DNA of 64,000 nucleotides, taken from Trileptium ribeirensis. Taxonomy: Eukaryota > Nematoda > Enoplea > Enoplida > Thoracostomopsidae. The stretch spans positions 46,948 to 110,947 of the forward strand of contig JASANE010028039.1 of assembly GCA_030248225.1 (NCBI GenBank), read 5' to 3'. Positions within the stretch are counted from its first letter, which is position 1; each line of letters begins with the position of its first letter. The position numbers were made by a program, and so were the translations under genes. Of this stretch, positions 35,020 through 46,202 are shown piece after piece. The notes under the pieces were generated by a model. That model was not told the DNA's origin and searched no databases. It saw only the letters and a list, made by a program, of their open reading frames with translations.

Positions 35020-35605
35020 CAAACCCCCAACTACAAGCTATCAGCCTCCCAGGACGTAACAGTAAAATTAGAAATTTTGGGTCGATGAACCATGACGACG
35101 CCATACCACGTGCCCATAGAACCATGCATCGCAGAGCAGAAGCAACACCGGCAATGGGTTTCCCATGCCTGACAACCCCCAAGTTAAACTTTTCAGCCGC
35201 ACAGGATGTCAAAACAAATTTTTGTATTTTGGGTCGAGGAACCAGGGTGCCATACCTCAAACCCCATGAACCGGAGCGTTAATCGAAAAACAAAAAAAGG
35301 CATCGGCATTTATAATTTTACTAATACCAACCAGAGAAAAAATCGAAAGTTAAGATAAAAATAACATTGCTCCCGTGAAGGGTACTGAAATGGTGCAAAA
35401 ACCCACATTTTGACACCTGACCCAGAACCAGACTCCAAATTAAAAAATGGGCATTTTCACGGTAAATCGACTATGACAGTTCGAATGAGCCAAGATCACG
35501 CAAATTGGTTAAGTCGTTCCCGAGTTATGGACAATCACACACACGGAATTTAAAAGCTTTCAGCCCTGCAACACACAATCTCCGCTAGGTTTCACTGCGT
35601 TCACA
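35020..35605 (+). repeat. Single longer copy of the 355-base array unit
   Basis: 35034-35140 is nearly identical to 25470-25580, and the following landmarks occur in the same order as in the array. The end (GGTAAATCGACTATG, GAGTTATGG, CCTGCAACACACAATCTCCGCTAGG) matches the end at about 26560-26695. So this is the basic element of about 585 bases, and the 25.5 kb locus is an internally amplified copy. Confidence 0.8.
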
Positions 35606-37066
35606 AAAGGAAAACTCGAAGAAATATTTAACAAATGACACGAACACGTGACTTTTGGATATTGCTGTGTCCGCAAGGATTCGTTATCCACGAATACAGC
35701 GCAGTAAATTTACATGGACATAATCGTGACACAGAACGACCATCATCACAACGTTAAAACGACAACAGGATTGTAGTAAATATTACAATTTATGAACAAC
35801 ATATAAACATTCACAAATCTTTACTACCACCAGTTGGACCAAATTTCAAGCAGTATAACAAATTAAAAGTATTTTATTTTATCATATAACACACATTTAT
35901 TATATTTAACTATTTTATTCCCGCTATATTTGGCTGAATAGTACGGTCGTACATAACGCTTGTTACTCCATCTCTTGCTTATCTGAGGTAGCCGTGCACA
36001 GTTTAATGGTCCTGGTTCAATTTTAGACAAACACTAGTACTTCGTGGCTGACTTTAAGTCTCAATTCCGAATAGTTAAGTCCAGTGACTTTAACTATTTA
36101 CCAATAATGGCTCACATTACAGACTGTTTTTAATATATAAGCTCCGTTATAACAAGATCAGAGTACATTGACAAGAAAGACCCGGATAGCTGCAATCTTG
36201 CTCATTTTGGCTATCCTGTAGAAACACTATCGCGAAATGAACGAATTAATACCATCCACATTACAGACTGTATCTACAATTTAAGCACTGTTAGAACAAG
36301 ATCAGGGCGACTGATAAAAAAGTTCCCAATAAGATAGCGGCAAGATTGTACTTTTCGCTAACCTGGAGAAAATTGCGGAGCAGTGTACCATAAAGACAAA
36401 ATATCATGGTTTTTGACGTATGCATCACTCCATATCTACCATACATTACAAAGACTTGGAGTCCCAGTTGCGTGGCATATCGCAGCTTGGAAGAGTTTCG
36501 ACGTAGCTGCGTATGCTAGATAATGCACATCCCCCCGCTCAGCCGCATTTCAATTTGCACACTGCCATTTACGAATGTTACCCGCAAGTCCAACATCGAC
36601 CAAACAATAAATACTATAGTGATGCGCCTGATTTGGTGAGGACACACGGGAAGGATGGGTCTGGCTACACGCGCGACACCAAGCAGTATGCAACCAAGAA
36701 ATTAACAAAATCAAAACTATATATTACAAGATTTCCCGTGCGCTACGTAATGTGTTGCACAGTTCCGGCGTCACTTAAGTAACTGCCGAATACTAAACAT
36801 AAACACACGAAGGTTAATAGCGGCTGAAATACAATGATACTCTTCTAACAAGTTTGGAACATCATAAATCATTCCAATGCTTGGCAAAACATAACTATCG
36901 ACGAACAATGTATTTCAACTCTATTCACAGTATCACAACCATGTTCTGCCAGCTGAAATTAAAACTCATTCAGTTCGGAAGGTTGTAAAGCTCAAGCTTT
37001 AAAATTATTTTACACATGTAAAAAGCAGTATATTCAGTATGCAGAGTAAAACTACAGTTAACTTAC
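35606..37066. other. Intron 8, no feature recognised
   Basis: AT-rich. Two similar segments about 140 bases apart (36080-36140 and 36225-36310, both with ACATTACAGACTGT and AACAAGATCAG) form a weak tandem repeat. A frame at 36513-36782 has no splice-site support. Confidence 0.4.
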
Positions 37067-37324
37067 GCAAACTACCAGCGACATCTAGGTTCCCAAAAGA
37101 AGAAACCTGGGCGTTTGGAATTTGGTCGTCACTATTTTGTTCGCCAGCACTGGTGGCAACAGCGCCAGAATTGGACAAAAGTACAGTATCGTCAAACAGC
37201 TGCAACGACGTAGTCACCACAGTAGACGTCGATGAACTACTGCTAGCTAAAGTTATTACAGCTGACGATGATGACGAAGCATTGTTATTGTCCTCTTTTG
37301 TTGTTTTTTCAGCAATCTTGTCAC
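37067..37324 (-). CDS. Exon 8 of the split host gene (largest internal exon)
   Basis: Acceptor AGCCGATTCAG, 258 bases (86 codons, phase 1 in and out), donor TTTGC|GTAAGTTAAC, a strong match to consensus. The peptide starts DKIAEKTTKEDNNNASSSSS, continues through a Ser/Thr-rich stretch and FDDTVLLSNSGAVATS, and ends SSFGNLDVAGSL. It is low-complexity and probably disordered. Codon choice over the Ser run is varied, unlike a simple DNA microsatellite, which favours real coding sequence. Confidence 0.7.
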
Positions 37325-38801
37325 CTGAATCGGCTTAGCGATTAACAAAATTGATCGTAATTGTGGTATTAACTATGCAATTTAAATCAATTGTTTGTAT
37401 TTAAACTACGATAAGTATTGTGATTATGCTTATCCCATTCACAGTATATAATCTAAGTTTGAGAAAAATGATAGATGAAATAGTTTGCAACGTTTATGCC
37501 ACTTAGTATGCGGGCGTTCTATTAGGATGTGACCCCAAGAAGTAACTAACATTTGATTCATAGCGTTTTATCTTACTGAGACTAATAGTGTTCAGTTGTT
37601 AAATTTTAAAACCGTGGGATTAAATTGACTTTCTCCAATGGATTGTGTTTGAATTTCTAACCCATATAAGTTGAAAAAGGTGTTTCAATTCGTGCACTTT
37701 GTGGAAGCGATATATACCTATGTTAATTAAAATTTAGCCTATTCACTGATAGCAGCCAAACTATAATAACCAGTAATATATGATTTCAAGAATGATTTTT
37801 GCGAAGTAGAGATCCTAATACCTTATTGTATACCACGCAAATACAACTGTTTTTATCGTATGTAGCAACCCCAAAAACATACACACGTTCGATTGACCTA
37901 CATATATATCAATACTGACATTGAAAAAGTGGTGCAATTTTATTATTTTTGGTGGCAAAATCACCTGTTAAACAAATCCTGTTACAAGGTGATTTCGCGA
38001 AATTACCACTTGATGAAAACACACTCACTCCGCTCGCTAGAAGAGTTACTTGAAACCGAGCGATCGAAGCGACAGGAGTTTCTACTCAAGGCGTTATGGG
38101 GGAAATCGTGAAAATTTCTGTTGTTTCTGCCATCGTGAAATGTGTTGCGTACAGATCATCAATAATGGTCTATATACAGGTGTTTCTGAAGGAATAAAAT
38201 GATTTGATTATCTAGAGTCACGCGTGCGTATTTGTCTTTCTGTTGGTTTTCAATAGGCTTAGGGTCACTAAGTCCAATTTTTAGAATATATATGTTCTGT
38301 CTTCTGCTGTTTGGTTACGTATTGCATCAATGTTACGTATTACATCAATTATGTTACGTAGGGCATCAAGAATAGTCTATACCGATGTTTTCGGTAGGAT
38401 TAATACGATACTTTGGTTATCTAGATACCAGCACCAATATCTTATGCCTCTCACAAATTTCATGGGTTTAAAGGTCAATGAATCCCATTTCCTTAATATA
38501 GTCGGTCTCCAGTAATTTGATACAGAGCATCAAAAATAGTTCATATACAGTGTTGTCACAATATTTCGGTTGCCAACTTCCCGTTTTCACGTTTCTCCTC
38601 GCTATTGAAGGTCATATTTCCCGTTTTTTTTGAGGAACCATTTTTAATGTTAATCAAATAAAATGACAAAAAATGAAAACAAAATTTACAACTCTTTATG
38701 CACTCTGCGTCCAATTAAATTGAATTTAGACCAAAATTTATTCTTCATGGTGAAATTTATATGTCTTGTTTATATGTTTTGTATTGCAATGTTTTAGTTT
38801 T
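37325..38801. repeat. Intron 7 with a composite repeat copy (37830-38530)
   Basis: 37840-38530 has the TTTTTATCGTATG and ACACGTTCGATTGACCTA block, GATGAAAACACACTCACTCCGCTCGC with GAGTTTCTACTCAAGGCG, and two units of the 170-base repeat (GTAGGGCATCAAGAATAGTC, TTTGGTTATCTAGA). A small internal triplication of ACGTATTACATCAAT-like text lies at 38314-38360. Confidence 0.5.
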
Positions 38802-39214
38802 TGAGCGGAGCTCGGCGAAGCGTTTTTATTTTCTGTCTGGGAGTAAAAAGGTCGATGCCCGTCCGTTCGTTCGTTAGGTCCGACGGATCTTAAGAACCAC
38901 TAAACGGATTTTAAAAAACTTTTTTTGTTTGAAAGCCTATCACGTCAGAGTGTGCATCTGCTATTTGGGATTAAAAAATTTTGAGTGGTTAATTAGTAAT
39001 TAGTTAGTTTTATGCAGCTAAAATAGAGAATTTTGCGATATTTGTGTTATTTATTGAAATATAGTCGTTTCGATCAAACCATTATACGGTTTTTTGGGTC
39101 GAAGAATTCAAATATAATATTTTTACAAATGATAAAGCCCTATGCCCTATGCAATGTAGATACAAGAACATAAAATTGAGTACATTCGTAATGCCACAGC
39201 CCAAGCTCCGCTCA
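38802..39214. mobile_element. Inverted-repeat element of about 413 bases (MITE-like)
   Basis: The left end is TGAGCGGAGCTCGGCG; the right end reversed is TGAGCGGAGCTTGGGC, so inverted ends of about 14 bases. The interior contains TTCGTTCGTTAGGTCCGACGGATC and AT-rich text, with no coding sequence. No clear target duplication could be fixed. Confidence 0.5.
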
Positions 39215-40593
39215 CAAATGTAGTTCCACTACCGACTGGTCGATAAAATTATTTACGTTCGTTTTTTATTTTTCATCTGTAGCACTAGAACAAACATAAA
39301 CTTTTGTCCAGCGTCCGATAATAAATTTTCTATTTTTTCCGTTTTGTAACGATTTCCCCTTTATAGCAGAGGTAGATGTAGAGGTTTTTCGGTATGATGG
39401 ATACACTGGTTTGGTTATACAGTGGCCAGCACATACTTGATGCGTTGTCAGGTGCTTGCTATGTACATTCATTAAACACAACCTGTTATAGGTGAATACA
39501 CAAAATGATAACTTAAAATGAAACCACGCTCGCTCCGTTTCGCCCTCGCGTGCGAAATACTAGTATGTATTGCAAGCGAGGCATCAAGATTATATAGGAT
39601 ATTCGGCACGTTGAATTTGATAGTATGGCCATCTTGAAGCCAAGATGAATGTATCATATTTTTCAGGGTGTATAAAGTGTTTTAATTTCGACAGTCGGCG
39701 AACCCGATTCACCAAAATAATTTTGTCTATCGTCTCTTATTTACTTATGTTTTATTATTCATTGTTATTCATTTTTCGACACGCGTCTTGACTAACGTGC
39801 CTTAACTTATACCACACTAGCATTATGCGGCTTCATAAGTTCATATATTTTCGGTGTCGTGATAAAACACAAAGCATGTTATATTCGATTACACATAATT
39901 ACAAGTACAGATGAAACCACGTTCGCTCCGCGTCAACCTCGCCTGTTACTCGCGAGATGCCAATTTATTATATTTATTACCTTAATCTTAACCTGTAACG
40001 ATCTCTTTCAAGCACAAACAATTTTTTCAGTCATATACTTAGAATGAGGGTTCATATCACAACATGATACTAGCCATAAGCTATAATGCACATAAAATTT
40101 CAAACATGAATAGATGACAAAATTGTTCCTAACGCAAATTTTTGCTTCATTACGTTTTGACAAATACACTACACACCTTAAACTTATTTTCGTATCCTTA
40201 TGCGCTGTGTCGGAGAATTATAGTTGAAAATCTTGTCTGCTTTGTACACATATGTAGACCTTAACCCCGCAGATTCCATTTCAATTTACGTAACTGCAAA
40301 GTATAAAACAAATGGAATAAATTAATGTTCATCCCCAAGAATAAGGCTTTGCTTTTGGCCTTCCAGTATATTTTGACTTGTACTTACACTTACAGCATAT
40401 ACATTACATGGGCATGATTATACAACAAAATAATTTCACATAAAAACAAAGCATATCATTCACATGCGTAAATATATAGTCACACTTGAACATCTGTATC
40501 AACGAAACATGCAGGAATCATGCAACAATGACAGACATAGCAGCATTACAACATCTATAATTTACATTATACAGTTTGACTAACCAATATCAC
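39215..40593. other. Intron 7; repeat scraps and one exon-like tail
   Basis: 39360-39580 and 39880-39960 hold composite-repeat pieces (GGTATGATGGATACACTGGTTTGG, ACCACGCTCGCTCCGTTTCGCCCTCGC). On the minus strand behind a pyrimidine-rich acceptor (AG near 39360) a frame reads GKSLQNGKNRKFIIGRWTK and stops near 39266. It could be a cassette or a terminal exon but is unsupported. Confidence 0.35.
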
Positions 40594-40636
40594 TGTACAC
40601 TTGTTGACCACTGTTCGGTCTCATAGGTTTCCAACC
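40594..40636 (-). CDS. Exon 7 of the split host gene
   Basis: Acceptor TAATGCTTTTTAG, 43 bases (phase 0 in, 1 out), donor TGTACA|GTGATATTGG. The peptide is GWKPMRPNSGQQVY, with a Ser codon shared with exon 8. A second GT seven bases earlier (CAACAA|GTGTAC) would break the phase with exon 8. Confidence 0.55.
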
Positions 40637-41117
40637 CTAAAAAGCATTAGTATCATACAATAAATGAGGAATCTCGAGTTTTACTAAACCAAACAAGTCG
40701 GTAAAGCAAAATCGAGCATATATATTATGTTCTACTATAAATTAAAAATCCTTGGTTCTACTGTTGTACGAAACGAAAATCGCGCACAATATGTTCCAAA
40801 ACACTGCATGTCATACAATAATTAGGAATCAGAGTTGTACTAAATCAAGTCACGGTGGTAATGCTAAATCGCCCATGTCATGTTATAAAACACATTGAAC
40901 CCTGAATGCATTAGTAGGAATAGATCCATCAATATAAGATGCATATAAAACTAGAAAATTCTGCATAGTGTTGCCAGCCAAAAATTTTCGGACCACGAAT
41001 ATAACGAATCCACTATATAAAACCGTGGTCCGAACGAGTAAATTGGAACTAATAAACGAAGATTTATGACTTAAAAAAATCTTTTAATTAATGTGTTGTA
41101 AAAACAGTAGCGCTTAC

Positions 41118-41193
41118 ACCAGCAGGCTGATTCGACGTCGACAGCTGCGTTGCTTCGACAACTCCACCTGATAGTCGACTGCCTCTATCACCT
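41118..41193 (-). CDS. Exon 6 of the split host gene
   Basis: Acceptor TTTGATCTGTTGTAG, 76 bases (phase 2 in, 0 out), donor CTGGT|GTAAGCGC. The peptide starts GDRGSRLSGGVVEATQ and ends SNQPAG. GC-richer than the flanks, as expected for coding sequence in AT-rich introns. Confidence 0.65.
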
Positions 41194-41876
41194 CTACAAC
41201 AGATCAAATAAAACTACTCAATATTAACGTCGGCTCACGGTCAACGTCAACATGGTTTAACATAAAAACGTCGTAGTGATAGATTATTATACACGACCGA
41301 TGTTACCCGATCGGAAACAATGGATATGTAGCCAAGTATCAGTTCCGCAAATGTAAACAGAATTTTGAGTGTGTGCAAAGACGGCACTGCCAAGAACATT
41401 TAAATATATCTAATCTTTGGAAAGCAGCCTGTAAACATACAACCCTGTATATAACACAAACTGCCATAAGATGGTGCTCGATCATTTAGTTTAAAAATTA
41501 TCAAGCATTCCACATATCAAACCGAGATAAAACCATAAGCGCCCACTCATTTACTCTTGAATGCAAAATCATAATACATACTTTAATGTCCATCATTTAT
41601 GTCTTCCTCCATGTAATAGTTCTCTCATAATTGCCCAATTATAAAACGGAACCACTTATATGTGTCTATTTTACTGTAATAGAAACAGTAACAAATCACG
41701 GTGAACACTGGTGACTACGTTTATGTAAATCCTAAGGCACATACCACATTTCGTTAACAGCCACACTGAATTAGGTTTTGATATATTCACACAGTTTTAA
41801 ATGTGGTTAATTTTTGGCCTATTTCTGTTGTGGGAGTTTGGTTGTTTGCATACACAAAGCGAAATTGAAAACCTAC

Positions 41877-41903
41877 CGTGACGTCGAATTATCACAACCT
41901 GGA
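41877..41903 (-). CDS. Exon 5 of the split host gene (27-base micro-exon)
   Basis: Acceptor AGTCATTTTTCAG, exon, donor CACG|GTAGGTTTTC. Phase 2 in and out, reading PGCDNSTS with a split Arg at the end. It is a multiple of three, so skipping it would keep the frame. The CR1-like element at 42 kb lies just upstream in the intron. Confidence 0.55.
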
Positions 41904-41989
41904 CTGAAAAATGACTACATGAATAAACGCAACTAAAACACTTCTAAATCCAAACGTCATTCTAACGAAACATAACCCCTGACTAGTTT

Positions 41990-43507
41990 TTTTGCACAAT
42001 GACACAAATGACTGTGTATAAGGGAAAGGGTGAACGAGCCAAGTGTAACAACTACAGACCTACAAGCTTGACAGCTTCTGTGACGAAAGTCTTGTAAACA
42101 TCCGGGATCATTATATCGTCTCGCATTTGGATATCAATCTTCTGATATATAGCACGCAGCATGGATTTCGAGCAAAACACTCTACAACAACGCAGCTTTT
42201 GGAATACTTCAATTTCGCCACAAAATGTCTCGACCAAAACGACTGGATGGAAGTTGTCTACATCGATTTTCAGAAGGCATTTGATAGCATAAACCTACTA
42301 GCCCTTCTTCACAGGATTGAGCTTTATGGTATCCGTGGTTGTTTACTTCAGTGGTTCAACAGCTACCTGAACAATCGACGCCAAGTGGTATCGGTGAATG
42401 GAGCATGTTCGAGCTGGTCAGCTGTAACTAGTGGAGTTCCTCAATGCTCCGTCCTTGGTCCTGTCTTATTTATTATTTTTATCAACGACATCAACGATTA
42501 CTTGTCATGTGCAGTCTACAAATATGCTGACGATCTTCGACTGGCACGAAGAATCCTTAGGTACAATCCTGACCATGATTTAGACGCCTTCCAATATGAT
42601 CTGGATAGCTTCTCAGCATATTGCAACGAATGGTGCATTGCGATAAATGAGCTCAAATGTCATGTGATGCATTGTGGAGTCGACAATCCATGTGCTGCCT
42701 ACTCGCTCATGAATAATTGTCTTCGTGTCACAACTCAGGAGCGTGACCTCGGCGTAATAGTAACGAATGATCTCAAGTTCTCGGGCCATTGTGCCACCAT
42801 TGCCGCCAATGCTCGAAAAATAATATTCTTATTGCGCCGGACCATCCGTTGTTGGAACAAATACATTTGGCTACAATTGTATCGATCACTGATTAGACCA
42901 CATGTTGAGCATGCGGTTAGCGTTTGGTGTCCGCACTATGTACGTGACATTCAGCTTCTCGAAAAAGTACAACGTATCGCTTCAAAATTGATACCAGCAA
43001 TACGCGTCTGGTCCTACGAAGATAGGCTGGCTTTTCTCGGTATTCAGACGTTGGAAACCCGCCGCATACGTAACGATCTGGTCTTAATCTATAAAATGAC
43101 ACATGACGGGGTATCTCTGCAGACTGGGACATTCTTCGCGCGCGGATTCCAAGGTACGAGAGGACACAATTTCAAAATTGAAACAACTGAAATTCCTCGC
43201 TTGGACGTCCGTAGATACTTCTTCAGCCACCGTACTGTTCGTCTTTGGAATGCACTGCCATGGGACGTTGTTAATGCCCCGTCACTGTCATCGTTCAAAC
43301 GACGCCTTCATGACGCAAATGTTCTACCGGTCTGATTGTGTATTATTTGCATTTCATACTCAATCGAGCCTGGCGCCAATGCGAGGCGTTACGGTCCCCG
43401 TGCATGGTTGTTCGGAATCACATTATCGAGTCACGTTACTATCCATCCGTACCATGATGGGGTCGAATGGTACGTTAATATCGGAATTATAAGTAAGAAA
43501 TAAACTT
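41990..43507 (+). pseudogene. CR1-like non-LTR retrotransposon, 5'-truncated
   Basis: A 402-codon frame (42127-43335) with a complete RT palm: GFRAKHSTTTQLLEYFN, VVYIDFQKAFDSI (block A), SGVPQCSVLGPVLFIIF (block B), VYKYADDLRLA (active site), then the conserved tail IWLQLYRSLIRPHVEHAV, RRYFFSHRTVRLWNALP and stop. Upstream at about 42010-42090 CNNYRPTSLTASVTKVL sits in another frame ended by TAA, so one frameshift separates it. Block B has Cys where the family has Gly (codon TGC). The 3' region is about 165 bases with AATAAA at 43499-43504. No endonuclease, hence truncated at the 5' end. Antisense to the host gene, in intron 4. Confidence 0.88.
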
Positions 43508-43970
43508 CTGTGCAGCGATTAGGACAAATGTTAACAAACAGAGACAATGTCGGTTTTTACAAAGTTAACGTGTTTGCCGTTGTTACCCATAAACGTGTAT
43601 GCCGAGCGCCTAGATTTCAACACAGCCTGGAATTTTTGTCCCAGTGTTTTTGCACAATTATTTTTCAACTCACATGGTTTTGTGATTCGAAAGATTTAGC
43701 TACATATCGCGCACTGTAGTTTATAGGTGTCCGTTATGCTATTATGAATTTATAATATATATGTATTATATCGCGCTAAATACAGTACTACGTATATAGT
43801 ATATATGCCATATTTAATTCGATTGTACCAAGTATGGATTCGCCGAACCCCTAAAACCTCCCGCTAGCATTTTGGGCCCAAAGAAACCTTGTGCACAATA
43901 TTACATGCCAAGCCAGCTGAGGCAAGACATTAAAACACAGTATATACTGAAATATAAATCAAAAACTCAC

Positions 43971-43989
43971 TGAGAGATGCTATCTGGAA
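43971..43989 (-). CDS. Exon 4 of the split host gene (19-base micro-exon)
   Basis: Acceptor CAGCTTTTAG, exon, donor TCTCA|GTGAGTTTTT. Phase 1 in, 2 out, reading PDSIS between split Val and His codons. The donor is strong. Confidence 0.55.
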
Positions 43990-44384
43990 CTAAAAGCTGA
44001 ACGCTGTCATTTACATCATTATTACTCATAATGCATGTTTTTATAAGCAATCATACGATTAAAATTTTTTCGGAAAATAAAGTTTATATAATTATATATT
44101 TATGAAAGATTTGGTTAGTGATGCAACCTCAAGGAATTTTTTGTCCTTATACACTGTGTCAAAACCCTTTTTTCAGCTAAAAACATATTGTGTCCAGAAG
44201 TGTACCAAATTCACCCTGGCCTCTACAGAGCTATGAATGGGGGCCAAGAGTTTCGAACTTCCCAAGATTTCGGCGGCTCCCGTCATATCAACCCCCAGTA
44301 CTCACAGGTATTTTCAAAGTCATATCACAAATGAGCGTCCCAACAAGAAAATGTTATAACTAAACACCATTTCAAAGCTTACAT

Positions 44385-44640
44385 TTCGAGTATATATTTA
44401 TAACAAAATCCTATGTAAAATGAAGCGCAGGCCGCAGAAATAAACGTTTTCAGTTTTGAAGCAATAAATATGCAACAAAAACAATGATAAAAATGTTACG
44501 TATCCTTGAACACGACGAGAAAATCCAATAATAAACTTTAGTTGACCCGGGAGACGGTTTTCCTCCTGGTAAGCTGGGGAAATTCCCCAATTAGCTCGCT
44601 GCCGCCCAGGTAAAAATTGAGTCCTGCGGACCTGCAAGTT
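44385..44640 (+). repeat. Copy of the 1180-1635 repeat family
   Basis: It has ATATATTTATAACAAAATCCTA, AAACGTTTTCAGTTTTGAAGC, AATATGCAACAAAAACAATG, GAAAATCCAATAATAAA, GACGGTTTTCCTCCTGGTAAGCTGGGG and CCCAGGTAAAAATTGAGTCCTGC in the same order as the unit at 1408-1640. Confidence 0.6.
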
Positions 44641-44829
44641 CATTAAAGCTAATTTTTAGATGAAGTTTATTTCCCGATCGCGACTGACAAATTTTGCGTA
44701 GTCTGAAAAAGTCGGTCACACAGCGAGAGGAAACAAATGATGTAACTTTTTGGACCTGAATCTTATGTCCCTACACCTTTCTCTTGCTTCTCCACCTTCG
44801 AAGTTCTAGGGGCAGATGCTGTCAGTCAC

Positions 44830-44860
44830 CTGATTGAATCGGGGCGCAGCGTGCAGATTC
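44830..44860 (-). CDS. Exon 3 of the split host gene
   Basis: Acceptor AATGATATTTAAG (weak pyrimidine tract), 31 bases (phase 0 in, 1 out), donor ATCAG|GTGACT. The peptide is ESARCAPIQS. It was chosen because it alone supplies the 0-to-1 phase step between exons 2 and 4, so its support is partly circular. Confidence 0.45.
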
Positions 44861-45747
44861 CTTAAATATCATTTACAAAAATTTTATGGTCCGTCAGTGC
44901 CACTCATTAGTAGTCGATGGATTAAACATGCAAATTTCTTGGTTGCGAGCGGCATCTGCCGACATCAATAACGAATGTTACGACGTGGGAAATGAGAGGA
45001 TTTTAGAATTATTTATTCGACGTGTAACAAAATATATCTATGCATCTAGGACTTTTTTTGCGCTGCTCCAATGATTGGATGCACAAATCCTCAACGAACA
45101 TGACACTTTTTGTTTTGGCCATTAAGCTCATAGTCATAACCCTTGCCCGACACCGGGAATTTTCGTCATGTGCTACGCATTTATTAATAAGCAATTTTTA
45201 CCAGGAGCTATTAGCCAGTTTAAAAAAATGAAATTTTCAATATTTCCGATTAAGATAGCGGCTTGTCTGCTGTGCATGAACAGTACGCTAACATGATTAT
45301 TTAACTTGTAACAGATGTTTGTTGTTATAAACCATGGAGAATGAAATAGCTAACTACATAACACATAATGCTTGAAAGGCAGCATCACGAAATTATGTTT
45401 GATGAGTTATAATGTATAGATTTCGATAGATCAGGTTCTTTGGTTACTGAGGGAAGAAATAAATAACTGTTTATTCTTTTTGATACTTATAAAGCGACTA
45501 AGGAAACTGAATTTAGAACGTCGAAATGTCTATAAATTTGACGTGCATGACTAAAGTAAGAAGCATTAATAAACAAAAACCAGCAAGTCCGTACACATGG
45601 ATTCTCTACTACAATGTATTAACACTCTAAAATCGTGCTAGTAAGGTGAAATGGTGGAGCGTCCCAAAAGCTATAACTGCAGTCACATGTACCATTTTAT
45701 TGAATGTGCCTTAATTTTACAGGACTGGTACAAATAACCCGCCTTAC

Positions 45748-45788
45748 ATGGCTAGCTATGTGAGCTACACGGATTTCCTCAGTAGGAC
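45748..45788 (-). CDS. Exon 2 of the split host gene
   Basis: Acceptor TTTTGTGCTATAG, 41 bases (phase 1 in, 0 out), donor CAT|GTAAGGCG. The peptide is PTEEIRVAHIASH. The plus strand over the same bases also has an acceptor (TTAATTTTACAG at 45722) and 28 open codons to a TAA, so a plus-strand exon is a rival reading. The minus reading has both splice sites. Confidence 0.5.
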
Positions 45789-46099
45789 CTATAGCACAAA
45801 ATATAAATAAACTAAATCTTGCGAACCATACATACATGCTCATAGGGGTTATGCGTTACACTTCTGCCGTTGCGACAACCTCTCCGAAATCTCGACTACC
45901 GTCCATGACCAGTGGTCCAAGCAACACGTTGCGGCGCTGCAGGCCCCGAGCACATGGGCGCCGCATCCACATACCGCTTTCCACTCTATGTTTGCCAAAA
46001 TTTTCTCCATATATTGGTAATTTGCGGTAAATTTCAAAAATTTTCCACAATGTAGCAAAATTTACTATATTTTCTCGCTCCGTCGGCTTGCGATCTTAC

Positions 46100-46116
46100 A
46101 TATCAGAATGGAGGTT
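46100..46116 (-). CDS. Possible exon 1 of the chain (17 bases, tentative)
   Basis: Strong donor GATAT|GTAAGATC; acceptor either GGCTCAG (exon start 46116) or six bases earlier (46122). Phase 2 in, 1 out, reading TSILI before a split Cys. No further upstream exon was found, so the protein's start is unknown. Confidence 0.3.
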
Positions 46117-46202
46117 CTGAGCCTCGTAAAAAATTTAGAATATAAAATGAATAAAATAATTGGGTATCGTGTCATATCGTACTGCCAATTTCGCCCTTGT
46201 AA

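Larger units (their letters stand above)
6629..46116 (-). other. Split host gene, 18 exon candidates, unidentified protein
   Basis: This entry joins the minus-strand exons listed separately. From 5' to 3' their lengths are 17 (tentative), 41, 31, 19, 27, 76, 43, 258, 87, 165, 47, 22, 41, 95, 79, 135, 92 and 277 bases. Seen directly: GT-AG borders throughout, open frames, and an entry phase for every exon equal to the previous exit phase; exons 2 to 18 sum to 2 + 511 codons including the stop. Inference: this is a real, transcribed gene whose introns (39 bases to about 8.6 kb) have filled with transposons. I do not recognise the protein and see no catalytic motif. It is low-complexity Ser/Thr/Asn/Asp-rich in the middle and charged toward the C-terminus. 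The start codon and promoter were not found and may lie beyond 46.1 kb. Any single small exon could be wrong, but the phase agreement across the chain is hard to get by chance. Confidence 0.65.

Noticed and set aside
45722..45812. Plus-strand terminal exon (acceptor, 28 codons, TAA, AATAAA)
   Set aside because: Possible, but the minus strand over the same bases has both an acceptor and a GTAAGG donor and fits the exon chain.
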